From: Thalassospira lucentensis
GTDB taxonomy: Bacteria > Pseudomonadota > Alphaproteobacteria > Rhodospirillales > Thalassospiraceae
DNA length: 64,000 nucleotides
Assembly (NCBI RefSeq): GCF_001613805.1
Contig: NZ_LPVY01000011.1
Coordinates: forward strand, 62,001-126,000
Reading direction: 5' to 3'
Numbering within the stretch: position 1 is the first letter of the stretch; each line of letters begins with the position of its first letter. Positions 25,006 through 34,143 of the stretch are shown piece by piece. A model generated the notes under the pieces. It was given only the letters and a program-made list of their open reading frames with translations. It made no database searches and was not told the DNA's origin. Both the position numbers and the translations under genes were made by a program.

Positions 25006-26991
25006 ATGCGCTTGCGTTCTCGACTGCTGATGCAATCCTGTTTCATCACCATGATGACAGGCGCCGGAATCACCTTGCCCGCGGCTTTTGCCAATGCACA
25101 GGCACCGGTGCCACTGTTTTTGAAACAGGAAGCAGAACAGAACGCAAATTCACAATCTGCGCCGTCCTCTCCCACCACAAACAACAATTTCGGTCAGGGT
25201 GACGGGACCCAACCCGAAACATTCCCCAGCGACCCCGATGCCGTACAGACAGTAACCCTCCAAGCGGTCGATGCCGAAGCTGTCGGCACACTGGGACGTG
25301 AACGTGGCGGACTTGGCGTTGACATGTGGAATGGCACAAGCCGTGAAACTGCTGCGCGCCTGCTTACGGATCTTCCGGCAACACCCGCCACACACACAGC
25401 CCGCGATCTTGCGCGTCGCCTGCTACTGAGCATCGCGGCAGTTCCCGATGATCACAAGGAAATCAGCATGCTCGAAACGCGTGCGGCCAAACTGATCAAT
25501 ATGGGGGAACTCGATGGTGCAATTGCTCTTGTTCGTGCCACTCCGCAAGGCGCACGCGGTTCGCTTCTGGCCCAGACAGAAGTCAATGCCCTGATGATTT
25601 CCGGCAAACTTGACGATGCCTGTGCCGCGATTGATGGTTACGGCAACAGTTTCGATGATCTTTTCTGGCTCAAGGCCAATGTCATGTGCGCCCTTCATGC
25701 CAATGACCGTGCATCGGCCTCGTTCTCGACCGATCTGGTCCGCGAAATGGAAGGTGAAACCGACAAGACGTTCTTTGGTCTGGTTGCCGCTATCAGGAAC
25801 GGAGCCGCCGCATCTTCGGACATTCTGGTCAATCTGCGACCGATTGACATCGCCCTGCTTGAAATCGCCAAACAAAACATCCCGACCAGTCAACTTGAGA
25901 CCGGCAATCCCTCTGCCATTCTTGGATTGGTCAATGCGTCGGCAACATCGACCGATATCCGGCTTGAAGCCGCACGGAAAGCTGAAAGTCTGGGCCTGAT
26001 TGATACTACCCGGTTGCGCAACATATATGGCGCAGTGTCATTTGATGCCGATACACTTATCAACGCCCTTGATGCTGCCCCAGAAGCCGTCCCGGCCCGT
26101 CAGTATGCCAAACTTTATCAGGCGGCGGGCAAAAGTGACGTTCCGGCGGTACGTGCGGAAATCCTCGCAGCTCTTTACGACAATGCAATCATAAATGGTG
26201 ATTTTGCACAGGCATCGCGTCTGACATCTGATCTTCTGGCCGATATCCCCGTGAATGGCGATTTTTCCTGGTTCGCAATTGATGCGCTCAAAGCCTCGGT
26301 CGCCGCAGACAATATGGAACGTGCGTCTGGCTGGCTGCAAACCGCCAAGAATAACGCCAATCCGGGGAACGATATCGAATCCCGTCTGATCCTTCTATAT
26401 CCGGTTCTTGCACTTGCCGGACTGGAGGATACAGGTGCCTCGATGATGACCGAGGCCGATGACGATGCGTCCAACGGCAGCGTTACGGTTAATCTGCCCG
26501 ATGATACGGCCACGACACCGGTGCGATATGGACTTGGCGGTGCTGTGACACTTACCCCGCCAGCGACGACATCCGCCCCGATGAGCGACGCGCAAGCCAA
26601 ACATCGTGCCCGCATGACCGAATGGCAGGAAATGGACGCGGCGCGTGGCGATCAGATACAGGCAAAGCGTGATGCAGAACTGATCTTCAGCCTTTTTGAC
26701 GGGTTCGGGATCGAAGTACCGGTCGCACTTTGGAATGTGCTTCTGACCGCCCCCTATCTTGACACGCGCCAGACCATCAGCACGGCTGTCAGCCATCATC
26801 TTGAAACCGCAGCAATGAATATGCAACGTGGCAAGACGGTTGCCCTGGCCATTCAGGCACAGCAGGTTGCCGGCGCCCCGGATGGGGACCCAAAGGACCT
26901 ATCGGATGCGGTTGCCGCACTCAACCATATCGGACTGACACAAGAAGCACGTCGCCTTGCCGTCGAAATACTGATGGCACGCAGCCAGTAA
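25006..26991 (+). CDS. Large exported alpha-helical repeat protein of unknown function
   Basis: A 661-residue protein starting at an ATG one base after the small membrane gene. Residues 1-31 look like a signal peptide ending FANAQA. A disordered Gln/Asn/Ser/Pro-rich stretch (about 38-75) is followed by about 550 residues of Ala/Leu-rich helices in the manner of TPR/Sel1-type repeats (NMGELDGAIALVRATPQGAR; DNAIINGDFAQASRLTSDLL). No enzyme motif is visible. It is probably a periplasmic scaffold. The xerD gene follows after 12 bases, and the order small gene, this gene, xerD, divergent aroK looks conserved. Confidence 0.75.
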   Translation: MRLRSRLLMQSCFITMMTGAGITLPAAFANAQAPVPLFLKQEAEQNANSQSAPSSPTTNNNFGQGDGTQPETFPSDPDAVQTVTLQAVDAEAVGTLGRERGGLGVDMWNGTSRETAARLLTDLPATPATHTARDLARRLLLSIAAVPDDHKEISMLETRAAKLINMGELDGAIALVRATPQGARGSLLAQTEVNALMISGKLDDACAAIDGYGNSFDDLFWLKANVMCALHANDRASASFSTDLVREMEGETDKTFFGLVAAIRNGAAASSDILVNLRPIDIALLEIAKQNIPTSQLETGNPSAILGLVNASATSTDIRLEAARKAESLGLIDTTRLRNIYGAVSFDADTLINALDAAPEAVPARQYAKLYQAAGKSDVPAVRAEILAALYDNAIINGDFAQASRLTSDLLADIPVNGDFSWFAIDALKASVAADNMERASGWLQTAKNNANPGNDIESRLILLYPVLALAGLEDTGASMMTEADDDASNGSVTVNLPDDTATTPVRYGLGGAVTLTPPATTSAPMSDAQAKHRARMTEWQEMDAARGDQIQAKRDAELIFSLFDGFGIEVPVALWNVLLTAPYLDTRQTISTAVSHHLETAAMNMQRGKTVALAIQAQQVAGAPDGDPKDLSDAVAALNHIGLTQEARRLAVEILMARSQ

Positions 26992-27003
26992 CGGATATGA
27001 ATT

Positions 27004-27942
27004 GTGGCCCAGCCGCTTCACAGTAATCTTGTCGCTGCCTTTCTGGAAATGATGGCGGCAGAACGCGGTGCGAGTATTCATACGCTCGATGCGTATCGCC
27101 GCGATCTCGAAGATTATGTTGCCAGTCTGACCGGGCAGAAATCAGACCTTGTCGGGGCACAGGACATACATGTTCGAAAATACATGGCATCACTTGGCGA
27201 TGCCGGTCTGGCGCCGCGTACCCAGGCCCGGCGTCTTTCAGCCGTAAGGCAGTTTCACAAATTCCTTTATGCCGACGGATATCGCAATGACGATCCATCC
27301 GCCCATATAGACAGCCCCAGACAAGGCAATACACTGCCCAAGTTTCTGACAATTGATGAAATTGATCGGCTGATTATCACCGCAACCCGCCATGACGGCA
27401 TCAAAGGCAAGCGGCTTCTTGCAATGGTGGAACTGATGTATGCCACCGGCATGCGCGTTTCGGAACTGGTTGAACTGCCTTTTTCCGCCGCAGCGCGCGA
27501 TCCGCAAATGTTGATCGTGCGCGGCAAGGGAAGCAAGGAGCGCCTCGTGCCGTTGTCCGATCCGGCACGTGATGCTTTACGAAACTACCTTGAAATCCGG
27601 GACTCTTTCATTCCGATGACAAAGGCAAAACAACCCGGCCACTCACCCTATCTGTTTCCGTCGCGCGGGAAGTCCGGTCATCTGACGCGGCAAATGTTTC
27701 TGAATATGGTCAAAGACCTTGCCGCCGAAGCCGGAATCGCCCCGTCACGGGTATCACCGCACGTCTTGCGTCACTCGTTTGCCAGTCACCTTCTGGCAAA
27801 CGGTGCTGATCTGCGCAGTCTGCAACAGATGCTAGGTCATTCCGATATTTCGACGACACAAATCTATACGCATGTTCTCGAATCGCGATTGCGCGGCCTT
27901 GTGCAAGAACATCATCCACTGGCGCAATTGCTGCGCGGTTGA
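27004..27942 (+). CDS. xerD: Site-specific tyrosine recombinase XerD
   Basis: A 312-residue tyrosine recombinase that with XerC resolves chromosome dimers at dif. Residues 1-100 are the SAM-like core-binding domain; the catalytic domain carries Arg in MYATGMRVSELVEL, Lys in GKGSKERLVPL, HxxR in HVLRHSFASHLLANGADL, His in LGHSDIS, and the Tyr nucleophile in TQIYTHV. The length and motifs are those of housekeeping XerD rather than of a phage integrase, and no att site or cargo is nearby. The start is a GTG at 27004. A short palindrome (27937-27954) overlaps its stop codon. Confidence 0.93.
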   Translation: MAQPLHSNLVAAFLEMMAAERGASIHTLDAYRRDLEDYVASLTGQKSDLVGAQDIHVRKYMASLGDAGLAPRTQARRLSAVRQFHKFLYADGYRNDDPSAHIDSPRQGNTLPKFLTIDEIDRLIITATRHDGIKGKRLLAMVELMYATGMRVSELVELPFSAAARDPQMLIVRGKGSKERLVPLSDPARDALRNYLEIRDSFIPMTKAKQPGHSPYLFPSRGKSGHLTRQMFLNMVKDLAAEAGIAPSRVSPHVLRHSFASHLLANGADLRSLQQMLGHSDISTTQIYTHVLESRLRGLVQEHHPLAQLLRG

Positions 27943-28156
27943 TCACGATCAACCGGAGATCGCCAAATTTGTCTAGCTTTCCGTATAAGAATACTCGACC
28001 AAATCCCGCAAAAAATGTCGGTTTTCTGCGGATGTCATATATTCGTAACTGTACTGTCATCAGGTTGTTGCCGATCCTGCGATAGGAGCGGTACATCATT
28101 CATGATGCTTTGCTAACCAAAGGGTCGGTAAAATTTTTCAAGATCGGGGAACAGCC

Positions 28157-30001
28157 TTGGCATTTGATGCGGAGGACGAACTGACAGCTGACAGATCGGA
28201 GGGGCCAGCTATTCGCCTTCGAAACTGGAAGCAAATCGTCGAGAAAGTCGACTTTGCCTTTCAGCCCATCGTCAATCCACATACCGGTCATGTTTTCGGA
28301 TATGAAGCCTTGCTACGTCGCTGGGAAGACAGCGGCTTTAGCTCTATCCAGTCTCTTTTCGATACCGCCTGGGAAACCGGAAACCTGCACGGTGTGGATA
28401 TGATGCTGCGCGAGAAGGCGATTGCAAAATTCGCGCGTCTGCCCGAAGCCCGCCGTTTAAAACTTTTCTATAATTTTGACAGTCGCGTTGTCCGCACCCG
28501 GGATTATCAGCCCGGTCGCACCGCGGAACTTCTGCGCAATGCCGGACTTGAACGCGACACCATCTTTCTTGAAATTTCCGAACGGCACGACATCAGCAAC
28601 GCTCAGTACCTTCAGGATATCCTGCTGCGATATCGCAGTCAGGGTTTCAAGGTAGCAATTGATGATTACGGCAGTGGCTTTGCCCAGTTGCGCGCCCTGT
28701 ATGAATGCGAACCCGACATTATCAAGATTGACAGGTTTTTCATCGACGGCATTGATCGCGACCGGCGCAAGGAACTGTTTGTATCGCAGATCACCGCTTT
28801 CGCGCACATGATTGCCGCACAGGTTGTCGCCGAAGGCGTTGAAACCCGAGAGGAATTTCTGTGCTGTCGCCGGATCGGGTGCGATCTGGTTCAGGGTTTT
28901 TTCATCGCGCGGCCATCTGTCGATTTACCAGAACGTACAGATATTGTGCCTGCCATTTCCGGTGTTTCACTGGAAAACCGGCGCGGTGTTGAACGTGATG
29001 GTGATGTGCTGCGGTCATATCTTCTTGAAACACCACCAATCGAAAACAATATCAACCCGGTCGAGATTCTATCCTATTTCCAGAAAAATACCGACATTGC
29101 CATCGCTCCGGTCATCAACCGGCAAGGCGAACCGCTTGGCGTTATCCGGGACTCTGATTTCAAGGCATTCATCTATACCCCGTTCGGACGCGAGCTTTTG
29201 CAAAATCCGGCGAACCGAACCAATATAAGCCGGTTTTTACGCCGTTGTCCCATTGCTGACATCAATACCAGTCTCTCAGAACTGCTTGAAACTTTTGTGG
29301 CAGCAGACTCGCTTGACGGTGTGATCCTGACCGAGAACGGACTTTATCTTGGGGTTCTGGATCAAAGTGCACTGTTACGCGCTGTCAATGAACGCAACAC
29401 GCTTAATGCCCGCGATGAAAATCCGCTGACGCGCCTCCCGGGGAACAGTGCCATTTATCGATATGCCGCAAATGCACTCGCCAAACCTCGTCGCCGTCGA
29501 TTTGCTGTCTATTTTGATTTCGACAATTTCAAACCCTTCAACGATCTATACGGATTCCGGCAGGGGGATCGCGCCATTCTGCTTTTCAAGGACATACTTG
29601 GCAAAGCACTTAGCCAGAATGACTGGTTTGTTGGCCATATCGGTGGCGATGATTTCTTTGCCTATGTTCAGTCGATTGATTTCGAGGATGCCGTGAGCGC
29701 GGTGCAACGTGCCCAATACATGTTCGATGAACAGATCAAAAGCTTCTATGATGCCAAAACCCGCGATCAGGGTTATCTGATTGGCAAGGGACGCAACGGT
29801 GAAACAAGCGAATTTCCACTTATGACCGTAAGTGCCGCATTGGTTCGTATCCCGCCGGAGCGTACGGACATCACCCTTGATCACATATCAATCGAGGCAG
29901 CCAAGCTGAAGGCAGTCGCCAAAAACAGCCCGACCCGGTTTGCCAGCGGTCATTATGATGCCACCGATACCGCCACATCGACGCAACCAGAAGCCGGATA
30001 A
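28157..30001 (+). CDS. Cytoplasmic EAL-CBS-GGDEF protein
   Basis: A 614-residue protein with no membrane segment. Order: EAL domain (about 28-265), a CBS-like region (290-420; DIAIAPVINRQGEPLGVIRD, then DGVILTENGLYLGVLDQSAL), and GGDEF (430-600). EAL is intact (YEALLRR at 49-55), with DDYGSGF and AEGVET; the Asn of the usual N-x-S-x-Q region reads FYNFDSRV, so phosphodiesterase activity needs testing. The cyclase motif is GGDDF at 496-500, a conservative change, with DFDNFKPFNDLYGF upstream. It starts at a TTG with GGGGA upstream. The reversed domain order and CBS module suggest nucleotide control of cyclic-di-GMP turnover. Confidence 0.9.
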   Translation: MAFDAEDELTADRSEGPAIRLRNWKQIVEKVDFAFQPIVNPHTGHVFGYEALLRRWEDSGFSSIQSLFDTAWETGNLHGVDMMLREKAIAKFARLPEARRLKLFYNFDSRVVRTRDYQPGRTAELLRNAGLERDTIFLEISERHDISNAQYLQDILLRYRSQGFKVAIDDYGSGFAQLRALYECEPDIIKIDRFFIDGIDRDRRKELFVSQITAFAHMIAAQVVAEGVETREEFLCCRRIGCDLVQGFFIARPSVDLPERTDIVPAISGVSLENRRGVERDGDVLRSYLLETPPIENNINPVEILSYFQKNTDIAIAPVINRQGEPLGVIRDSDFKAFIYTPFGRELLQNPANRTNISRFLRRCPIADINTSLSELLETFVAADSLDGVILTENGLYLGVLDQSALLRAVNERNTLNARDENPLTRLPGNSAIYRYAANALAKPRRRRFAVYFDFDNFKPFNDLYGFRQGDRAILLFKDILGKALSQNDWFVGHIGGDDFFAYVQSIDFEDAVSAVQRAQYMFDEQIKSFYDAKTRDQGYLIGKGRNGETSEFPLMTVSAALVRIPPERTDITLDHISIEAAKLKAVAKNSPTRFASGHYDATDTATSTQPEAG

Positions 30002-30078
30002 CCTGCGTGGTGCGCCTTATCGTTGCAAATAAGACTTTTCTTTAAAATCGCTGACGCTAAAATCCGGATTATCGCAGC

Positions 30079-30474
30079 ATGCCTGTCATGCTGCCCGTAA
30101 CAACAAACGTATCGAGCCATCCCGCCATTATGGTCAGCGTTACCAGCACGTCTGAAATTCTGCCGCCGATCCCGGTTCGCCCTGCGAGCCCGGTTTCTCC
30201 GCGTACGTCCCAAGCCCAACAGGAACAGCAGAAACAATCCGTAGAGCAGGTCGCAAATTCGATCCAGCTTTCGGACGACGAAATCGAACGTGTTCAGCGT
30301 GCAGCGGAAACAGCTCGCAATGAACAGCGGTTTCAGGACGGTCAGAATACCTTGACGCTGGAAAACAACCAGTCAGAAGATGCCGCGAATGGTTATGGCG
30401 CCAAAGGACAGTCTAACGGCAGTTTCATCAACGCATCCAGCAATCGCGGCAGTCTGGTTGATTTCTATGTCTAG
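30079..30474 (+). CDS. Small disordered Gln/Ser-rich protein ending GSLVDFYV
   Basis: 131 residues from the first ATG at 30079, or 114 from an ATG at 30130. Low complexity: Pro/Ser-rich start, then a Gln/Glu stretch (QAQQEQQKQSVEQVANSIQL) with a likely short coiled coil, then Asn/Ser-rich to the C-terminus RGSLVDFYV. No signal peptide or membrane segment. I recognise no family. The C-terminal pattern is similar to that of the small protein at 53771-53992 (GQVIDIYA). The ribosome site is not obvious. Confidence 0.55.
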   Translation: MPVMLPVTTNVSSHPAIMVSVTSTSEILPPIPVRPASPVSPRTSQAQQEQQKQSVEQVANSIQLSDDEIERVQRAAETARNEQRFQDGQNTLTLENNQSEDAANGYGAKGQSNGSFINASSNRGSLVDFYV

Positions 30475-30495
30475 CAAGACGGCAATATCGCGTCC

Positions 30496-31140
30496 TTAAA
30501 GCCCGATTGCGCGTTTCCAGCCATCCCAGTTCCAGATCAATTCTGCAACCCGGTCATAACCAGCGCGGTCAGGGTGATATCCATCCCCGCGACGAAGCGC
30601 ACGCTGCCAATCCTGATCGGCAAGGGTTGTGGCATGCAAATCAAGATAAGGCACATCAAACCCATGTGCCGTTTCGGCATATATCTGATTAAGCCCCTCA
30701 AGACGTTCGTTGATTTCCCTGCTCGACTTGCTGCCATCAATCACCGCCTGCGGCCCGATCCACAATGTCGGTGCCAGTTTTGATGCCTCGCCAATGATAT
30801 CGGCAGCATTGGCTGCCGATTTGCCAGGGGAAACCCGCATCGTGGTTTCTTCGCCGCGATCTTCGGCATGATTGGCATCATTTACGCCAAAGCTGAACAT
30901 CAGGATGGTGGGGAATTCCGGCACCATGCGAAGCTCCGCCTCGAATTTCCAGCGGGCTTTAAGCCCGTCACTGGTTTCAGCACGAATACCCAGATTATAG
31001 ATCGTCGTTTCGCGCTTCGCCTCGTCCAGCAAACGGCGGCCCAACCGCATTGGCCAGCCCCCCTTTTCGCTGTCGCGCACGCCATTAACCAGACTGTCAC
31101 CAAAACAGCAAATGCGATGACCTATAACACCTTCGGCCAT
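30496..31140 (-). CDS. SGNH/GDSL-family hydrolase
   Basis: A 214-residue serine esterase of the SGNH fold. Block I is ICCFGDSLVNGV (catalytic Ser), block II has Gly in NLGIRAETSDGL, block III is FGVNDANH (Asn), and block V is GDGYHPDRAGY with the catalytic Asp and His. No signal peptide, so it is intracellular. I chose the ATG at 31140, which has GCAGGAG upstream and lies 2 bases after the CCA-enzyme stop; the longer frame has no good start. It is the last gene of a five-gene minus-strand run. The substrate (acyl ester, thioester or sugar ester) is unknown. Confidence 0.88.
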   Translation of the reverse strand: MAEGVIGHRICCFGDSLVNGVRDSEKGGWPMRLGRRLLDEAKRETTIYNLGIRAETSDGLKARWKFEAELRMVPEFPTILMFSFGVNDANHAEDRGEETTMRVSPGKSAANAADIIGEASKLAPTLWIGPQAVIDGSKSSREINERLEGLNQIYAETAHGFDVPYLDLHATTLADQDWQRALRRGDGYHPDRAGYDRVAELIWNWDGWKRAIGL

Positions 31141-31142
31141 AA

Positions 31143-32453
31143 TTACTCCTGCAACTTTACGGCACTTTGCGACGCCAGATAGACCATCAATTCGTCGCGC
31201 TCCGGCACAAAGGCATTGGCAAGCCAATATTCCTCGGCAAGCTTTAACAACCGCCCCATTTGCGGTCCGGCAGGTGCAAGACCAGCCGCCAGAATATCAC
31301 GCCCCTGTATTGGCAGTGTCGCGGGTGTCCAATCGGTTGCCGCCTGCAACAAACCCTGCCATTGCTTATTTTCAACACTTCCGGGACGAGGCGGGACCGA
31401 AGCCCGGGCGGCCCAGGCAATCAGAACCGCATCACGAAATGCGTCGGCCCCCAAACGATAAAGATCACGGCGGGTTGTTTCCTCAGACATATCTGCGCTG
31501 ATCAGGCTGGCATTGGAAATCATCGCAGCGAAACGTTCGGTTTCATCGTTTGATAATCGCAATGCCTTACCAAAATCGGTTGCTGCCAGAAAATCATCAT
31601 CGGTGTTTTCCGGCGCACGATAAAGGGCTGCCAGGCGACGCAACGGATCAGGCATAATCGCTGGGTCGGCAAGGGCGGAACTGTCAAGCCATTCCATCAT
31701 GCGAAGCCGCGACGTATCTGCCAGATCCGGCAATATAACGGGCATGACTTTAAAGCCGATCATGTCCTTGATCGTGGCGGCAGGACTGCGGGAACGCAGC
31801 AGTTTCAGCATTTCATCACGAAGACGTTCCGGGGAAATACTTCGAAGCCCATGGGCCCCTTTGCGGCATGCTTCGGCACCGATCGGATCAAGCGGCGGTC
31901 GCCCGAACCACGCATGGAAACGGAAGAACCGTAAAATACGCAGGTAATCCTCTGCGATGCGATCCTCGGCAATGCCAATGAAGCGCACCCGCCCTTCGCG
32001 CAAATCGGTTTCACCATCAAACGGGTCGTAAATCGTCCCGTCTGGATCGCAATAAATTGCATTGAAGGTGAAATCGCGACGTTTGGCATCGCCAAACCAG
32101 CTATCGGTGAAGGCAACCTCGGCATGGCGGCCATCGGTTGTCACATCAATGCGCAGCGTCGTGATTTCATAGGCAGCCGTATCGGTGACCGCTGTCACCG
32201 TGCCATGTTTAAGCCCGGTCGGGACAACTTTCAGTCCTGCCTTTTCAAGGGCGATAACCGTTTCTTCCGGCTTCAGATCGCAAGCAATATCCACATCGAC
32301 CAGATCGCGCTTCAAAAGCGCATCCCTCACAAGGCCACCAACAAAACGTGCCTTGCCGCCGTGTGCTGCAATTGCGTCAAACACGCGTGCCGTATCGGGA
32401 TGGGTCATGACCCCGTAAGGCTGCAAATGGCCTGTTGCTGTCAGTGCGGTCAT
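31143..32453 (-). CDS. cca: CCA tRNA nucleotidyltransferase
   Basis: A 436-residue class II nucleotidyltransferase of the poly(A) polymerase/CCA family. The active site is GG at 39-40 in RFVGGLVRDALLKRD and DVD at 53-55 (the two metal-binding aspartates). The pieces RRDFTFNAIYCDPDG and EDYLRILRFFRFHAWFG are the RNA-binding and NTP-selecting motifs. It adds or repairs the 3' CCA of tRNAs. The alphaproteobacterial form lacks an HD phosphohydrolase domain. It is fourth in the DUF1285-to-SGNH run. Confidence 0.93.
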   Translation of the reverse strand: MTALTATGHLQPYGVMTHPDTARVFDAIAAHGGKARFVGGLVRDALLKRDLVDVDIACDLKPEETVIALEKAGLKVVPTGLKHGTVTAVTDTAAYEITTLRIDVTTDGRHAEVAFTDSWFGDAKRRDFTFNAIYCDPDGTIYDPFDGETDLREGRVRFIGIAEDRIAEDYLRILRFFRFHAWFGRPPLDPIGAEACRKGAHGLRSISPERLRDEMLKLLRSRSPAATIKDMIGFKVMPVILPDLADTSRLRMMEWLDSSALADPAIMPDPLRRLAALYRAPENTDDDFLAATDFGKALRLSNDETERFAAMISNASLISADMSEETTRRDLYRLGADAFRDAVLIAWAARASVPPRPGSVENKQWQGLLQAATDWTPATLPIQGRDILAAGLAPAGPQMGRLLKLAEEYWLANAFVPERDELMVYLASQSAVKLQE

Positions 32454-32504
32454 CGGTAAATCTTTGCTGGCCTAAAACCTTGCAAGCAGATGGCTTGTTC
32501 CGGA

Positions 32505-32792
32505 TTATTCCTTGGGTTCGAAATATCCAGGTTGAACGACGCCATCCTTCAATGTCGGCGCATGATAGATGGAATCAGGTGATGCGCCAGTCCCAAGTGC
32601 CGTCACAATCAGGATTGCCGCCGCCAAAGCCACACCGATACCAAGCAGCAAAAGCCATGGCCCTTTGTCCCAAGGCGGGATCACATCATGGCCTTCCCGA
32701 ATGGCCTTTGCCCGTGCCCATTTAAGCCACAGACCATAAACCAGAAACGGCAGGATAACGGGCAGGACAATCTGGATAATCTGTCGCAACAT
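32505..32792 (-). CDS. DUF6111 family small membrane protein
   Basis: A 95-residue protein with two hydrophobic helices (about 3-24, MLRQIIQIVLPVILPFLVYG, and 46-68, LLLLGIGVALAAAILIV), separated by a charged loop with the WAKAKAIREG-like segment and PPWDKGPW. This pattern and its place between NUDIX and CCA genes match DUF6111 of alphaproteobacteria. I chose the ATG at 32792; a TTG two codons earlier is possible. Function unknown. Confidence 0.8.
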   Translation of the reverse strand: MLRQIIQIVLPVILPFLVYGLWLKWARAKAIREGHDVIPPWDKGPWLLLLGIGVALAAAILIVTALGTGASPDSIYHAPTLKDGVVQPGYFEPKE

Positions 32793-32811
32793 TACCAATG
32801 GTCTCCAATCA

Positions 32812-33447
32812 TTATCGCTCTGCGCTGGCTTTCAGGACTTCGCTGAAATTCACCAGCATCCCCGCCGTTGCCCCCCAAATGTAATATTCCCGGTACGGAA
32901 TGGCGAAATAACGGCGTTTCGCCCCTTCAAAGGTCACGGTCTGCAGTTTCTGGTTTCGAGGCTCAAGGATGAATTCCAACGGTACTTCAAATACTTCTGC
33001 CACTTCATGTGCATCTGGCGCAAGGTCGAAAGGCGGCGTGATCAATCCGACAACCGGCGTAACCTGATAACCGGTTACGGTATAATAATCATCAAGACGG
33101 CCGACCAGTTCGATATGCACACGCGCCAGTCCTATTTCTTCCTCGGTCTCGCGCAGTGCCGTTTCTTCCAGCGTGTTGTCATGGTCCTCCTGACGGCCAC
33201 CAGGGAAACTGATCTGGCCGGCATGATCGCTAAGATGGTCGGTGCGGCGTGTCAGAATGACATGCAAACCTTCGTCGCGCTGCACCAGTGGCACCAGAAC
33301 CGCAGCCGGGCGGGCGATCAGTTCTCCTTCGGCGAAAGCACGTGCCCGTGATTTCGAACCGGGATAATCGACCGCATGATCTCCGCGTCGCTGCAGGATA
33401 TCGCCGCGCGGTGCGTTCAGTGCCGCAATGATCTGGGCCGGTGTCAT
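32812..33447 (-). CDS. NUDIX hydrolase, CoA pyrophosphatase type
   Basis: A 211-residue NUDIX protein. The box is FPGGRQEDHDNTLEETALRE followed by TEEEIGL, with the REUxEExGU core intact. The spacing LEETALRE and the upstream LTRRTDHLSDHAGQISFPGG are typical of the CoA diphosphatase (NudL/UPF0035) group, which cleaves CoA to 4'-phosphopantetheine and 3',5'-ADP. Its ATG overlaps the DUF1285 stop by 4 bases. Followed by DUF6111. Confidence 0.92.
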   Translation of the reverse strand: MTPAQIIAALNAPRGDILQRRGDHAVDYPGSKSRARAFAEGELIARPAAVLVPLVQRDEGLHVILTRRTDHLSDHAGQISFPGGRQEDHDNTLEETALRETEEEIGLARVHIELVGRLDDYYTVTGYQVTPVVGLITPPFDLAPDAHEVAEVFEVPLEFILEPRNQKLQTVTFEGAKRRYFAIPYREYYIWGATAGMLVNFSEVLKASAER

Positions 33448-34028
33448 TGGTCGGCCTCCTCCAAGGTCCCGATCTCGAAGAACTTATTATGACTGTAAAC
33501 ACCGATACGCACTTTGCCGGTCTCCGGTTCCATAATCTCATCGGCCATGTCCACAAGCTGATAGAATACCGCCCGGTTCAGCCGTGCTTCAAGCCCGCGA
33601 TCAAGCTGCACATAAGGCGATGGTTCACCAGTTTCGGGATCGTGCTCCACCCGCAAACCGTGGCTTTCATCAAGCTCAACCCACTGATCGATATTGGTTC
33701 TGAACCGAATGACCGATGCCTCGCCCTTGCCGCTTTTTTCCATCTCGACTGCGATAAACGCAACGTCTTCGACCTCGATCCGCGCCATTTCCGCGGGAGT
33801 CACAAGCCAATGACCACCCTCTTCGTCACGTTGCAATACGGATGAGAAAAGTTTGACAAGTTCGATCCTGCCAATCGGACCACCTTGATAGAACCATGTT
33901 CCATCCCGACTTATAGACATGGGTATGTCGCCACAAATCTGCGGATGGCGTCCGCCTGCCGGTTTTCCGGCACGCAGACGGGTCCAAAGCTTTTCAGCGA
34001 GATCGACGGTTTTTTCGTTTTTGCTCAT
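33444..34028 (-). CDS. DUF1285 domain protein
   Basis: A 194-residue cytoplasmic protein of the DUF1285 family, recognised by CGDIPMSISRDGTWFYQGGP and IGRIELVKLFSSVL at the start and the segment YVQLDRGLEARLNRAVFYQL near the end. The function is unknown. It is the first gene of the five-gene minus-strand run and overlaps the NUDIX gene, an arrangement widespread in alphaproteobacteria. ATG at 34028 chosen; a GTG three codons upstream is possible. It is divergent from the MoxR gene. Confidence 0.88.
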   Translation of the reverse strand: MSKNEKTVDLAEKLWTRLRAGKPAGGRHPQICGDIPMSISRDGTWFYQGGPIGRIELVKLFSSVLQRDEEGGHWLVTPAEMARIEVEDVAFIAVEMEKSGKGEASVIRFRTNIDQWVELDESHGLRVEHDPETGEPSPYVQLDRGLEARLNRAVFYQLVDMADEIMEPETGKVRIGVYSHNKFFEIGTLEEADQ

Positions 34029-34143
34029 GCTATACACTTGAGTCCGGAACCAAAAGATTGCGCACCTGTTCTACGCTGATACCATCCTTCTTGGGTAACC
34101 GGCATCCATTACCGGCACAACAGAGGAAGCAAAGTTTCCTGTC

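Noticed and set aside
27004-27942. Tyrosine recombinase as a sign of a mobile element
   Set aside because: Length and motifs are those of housekeeping XerD, and there is no att repeat, tRNA gene or cargo nearby.
27937-27954. GGTTGATC-AC-GATCAACC as a terminator of xerD
   Set aside because: No T tract follows and the loop is too small; probably chance around the stop codon.
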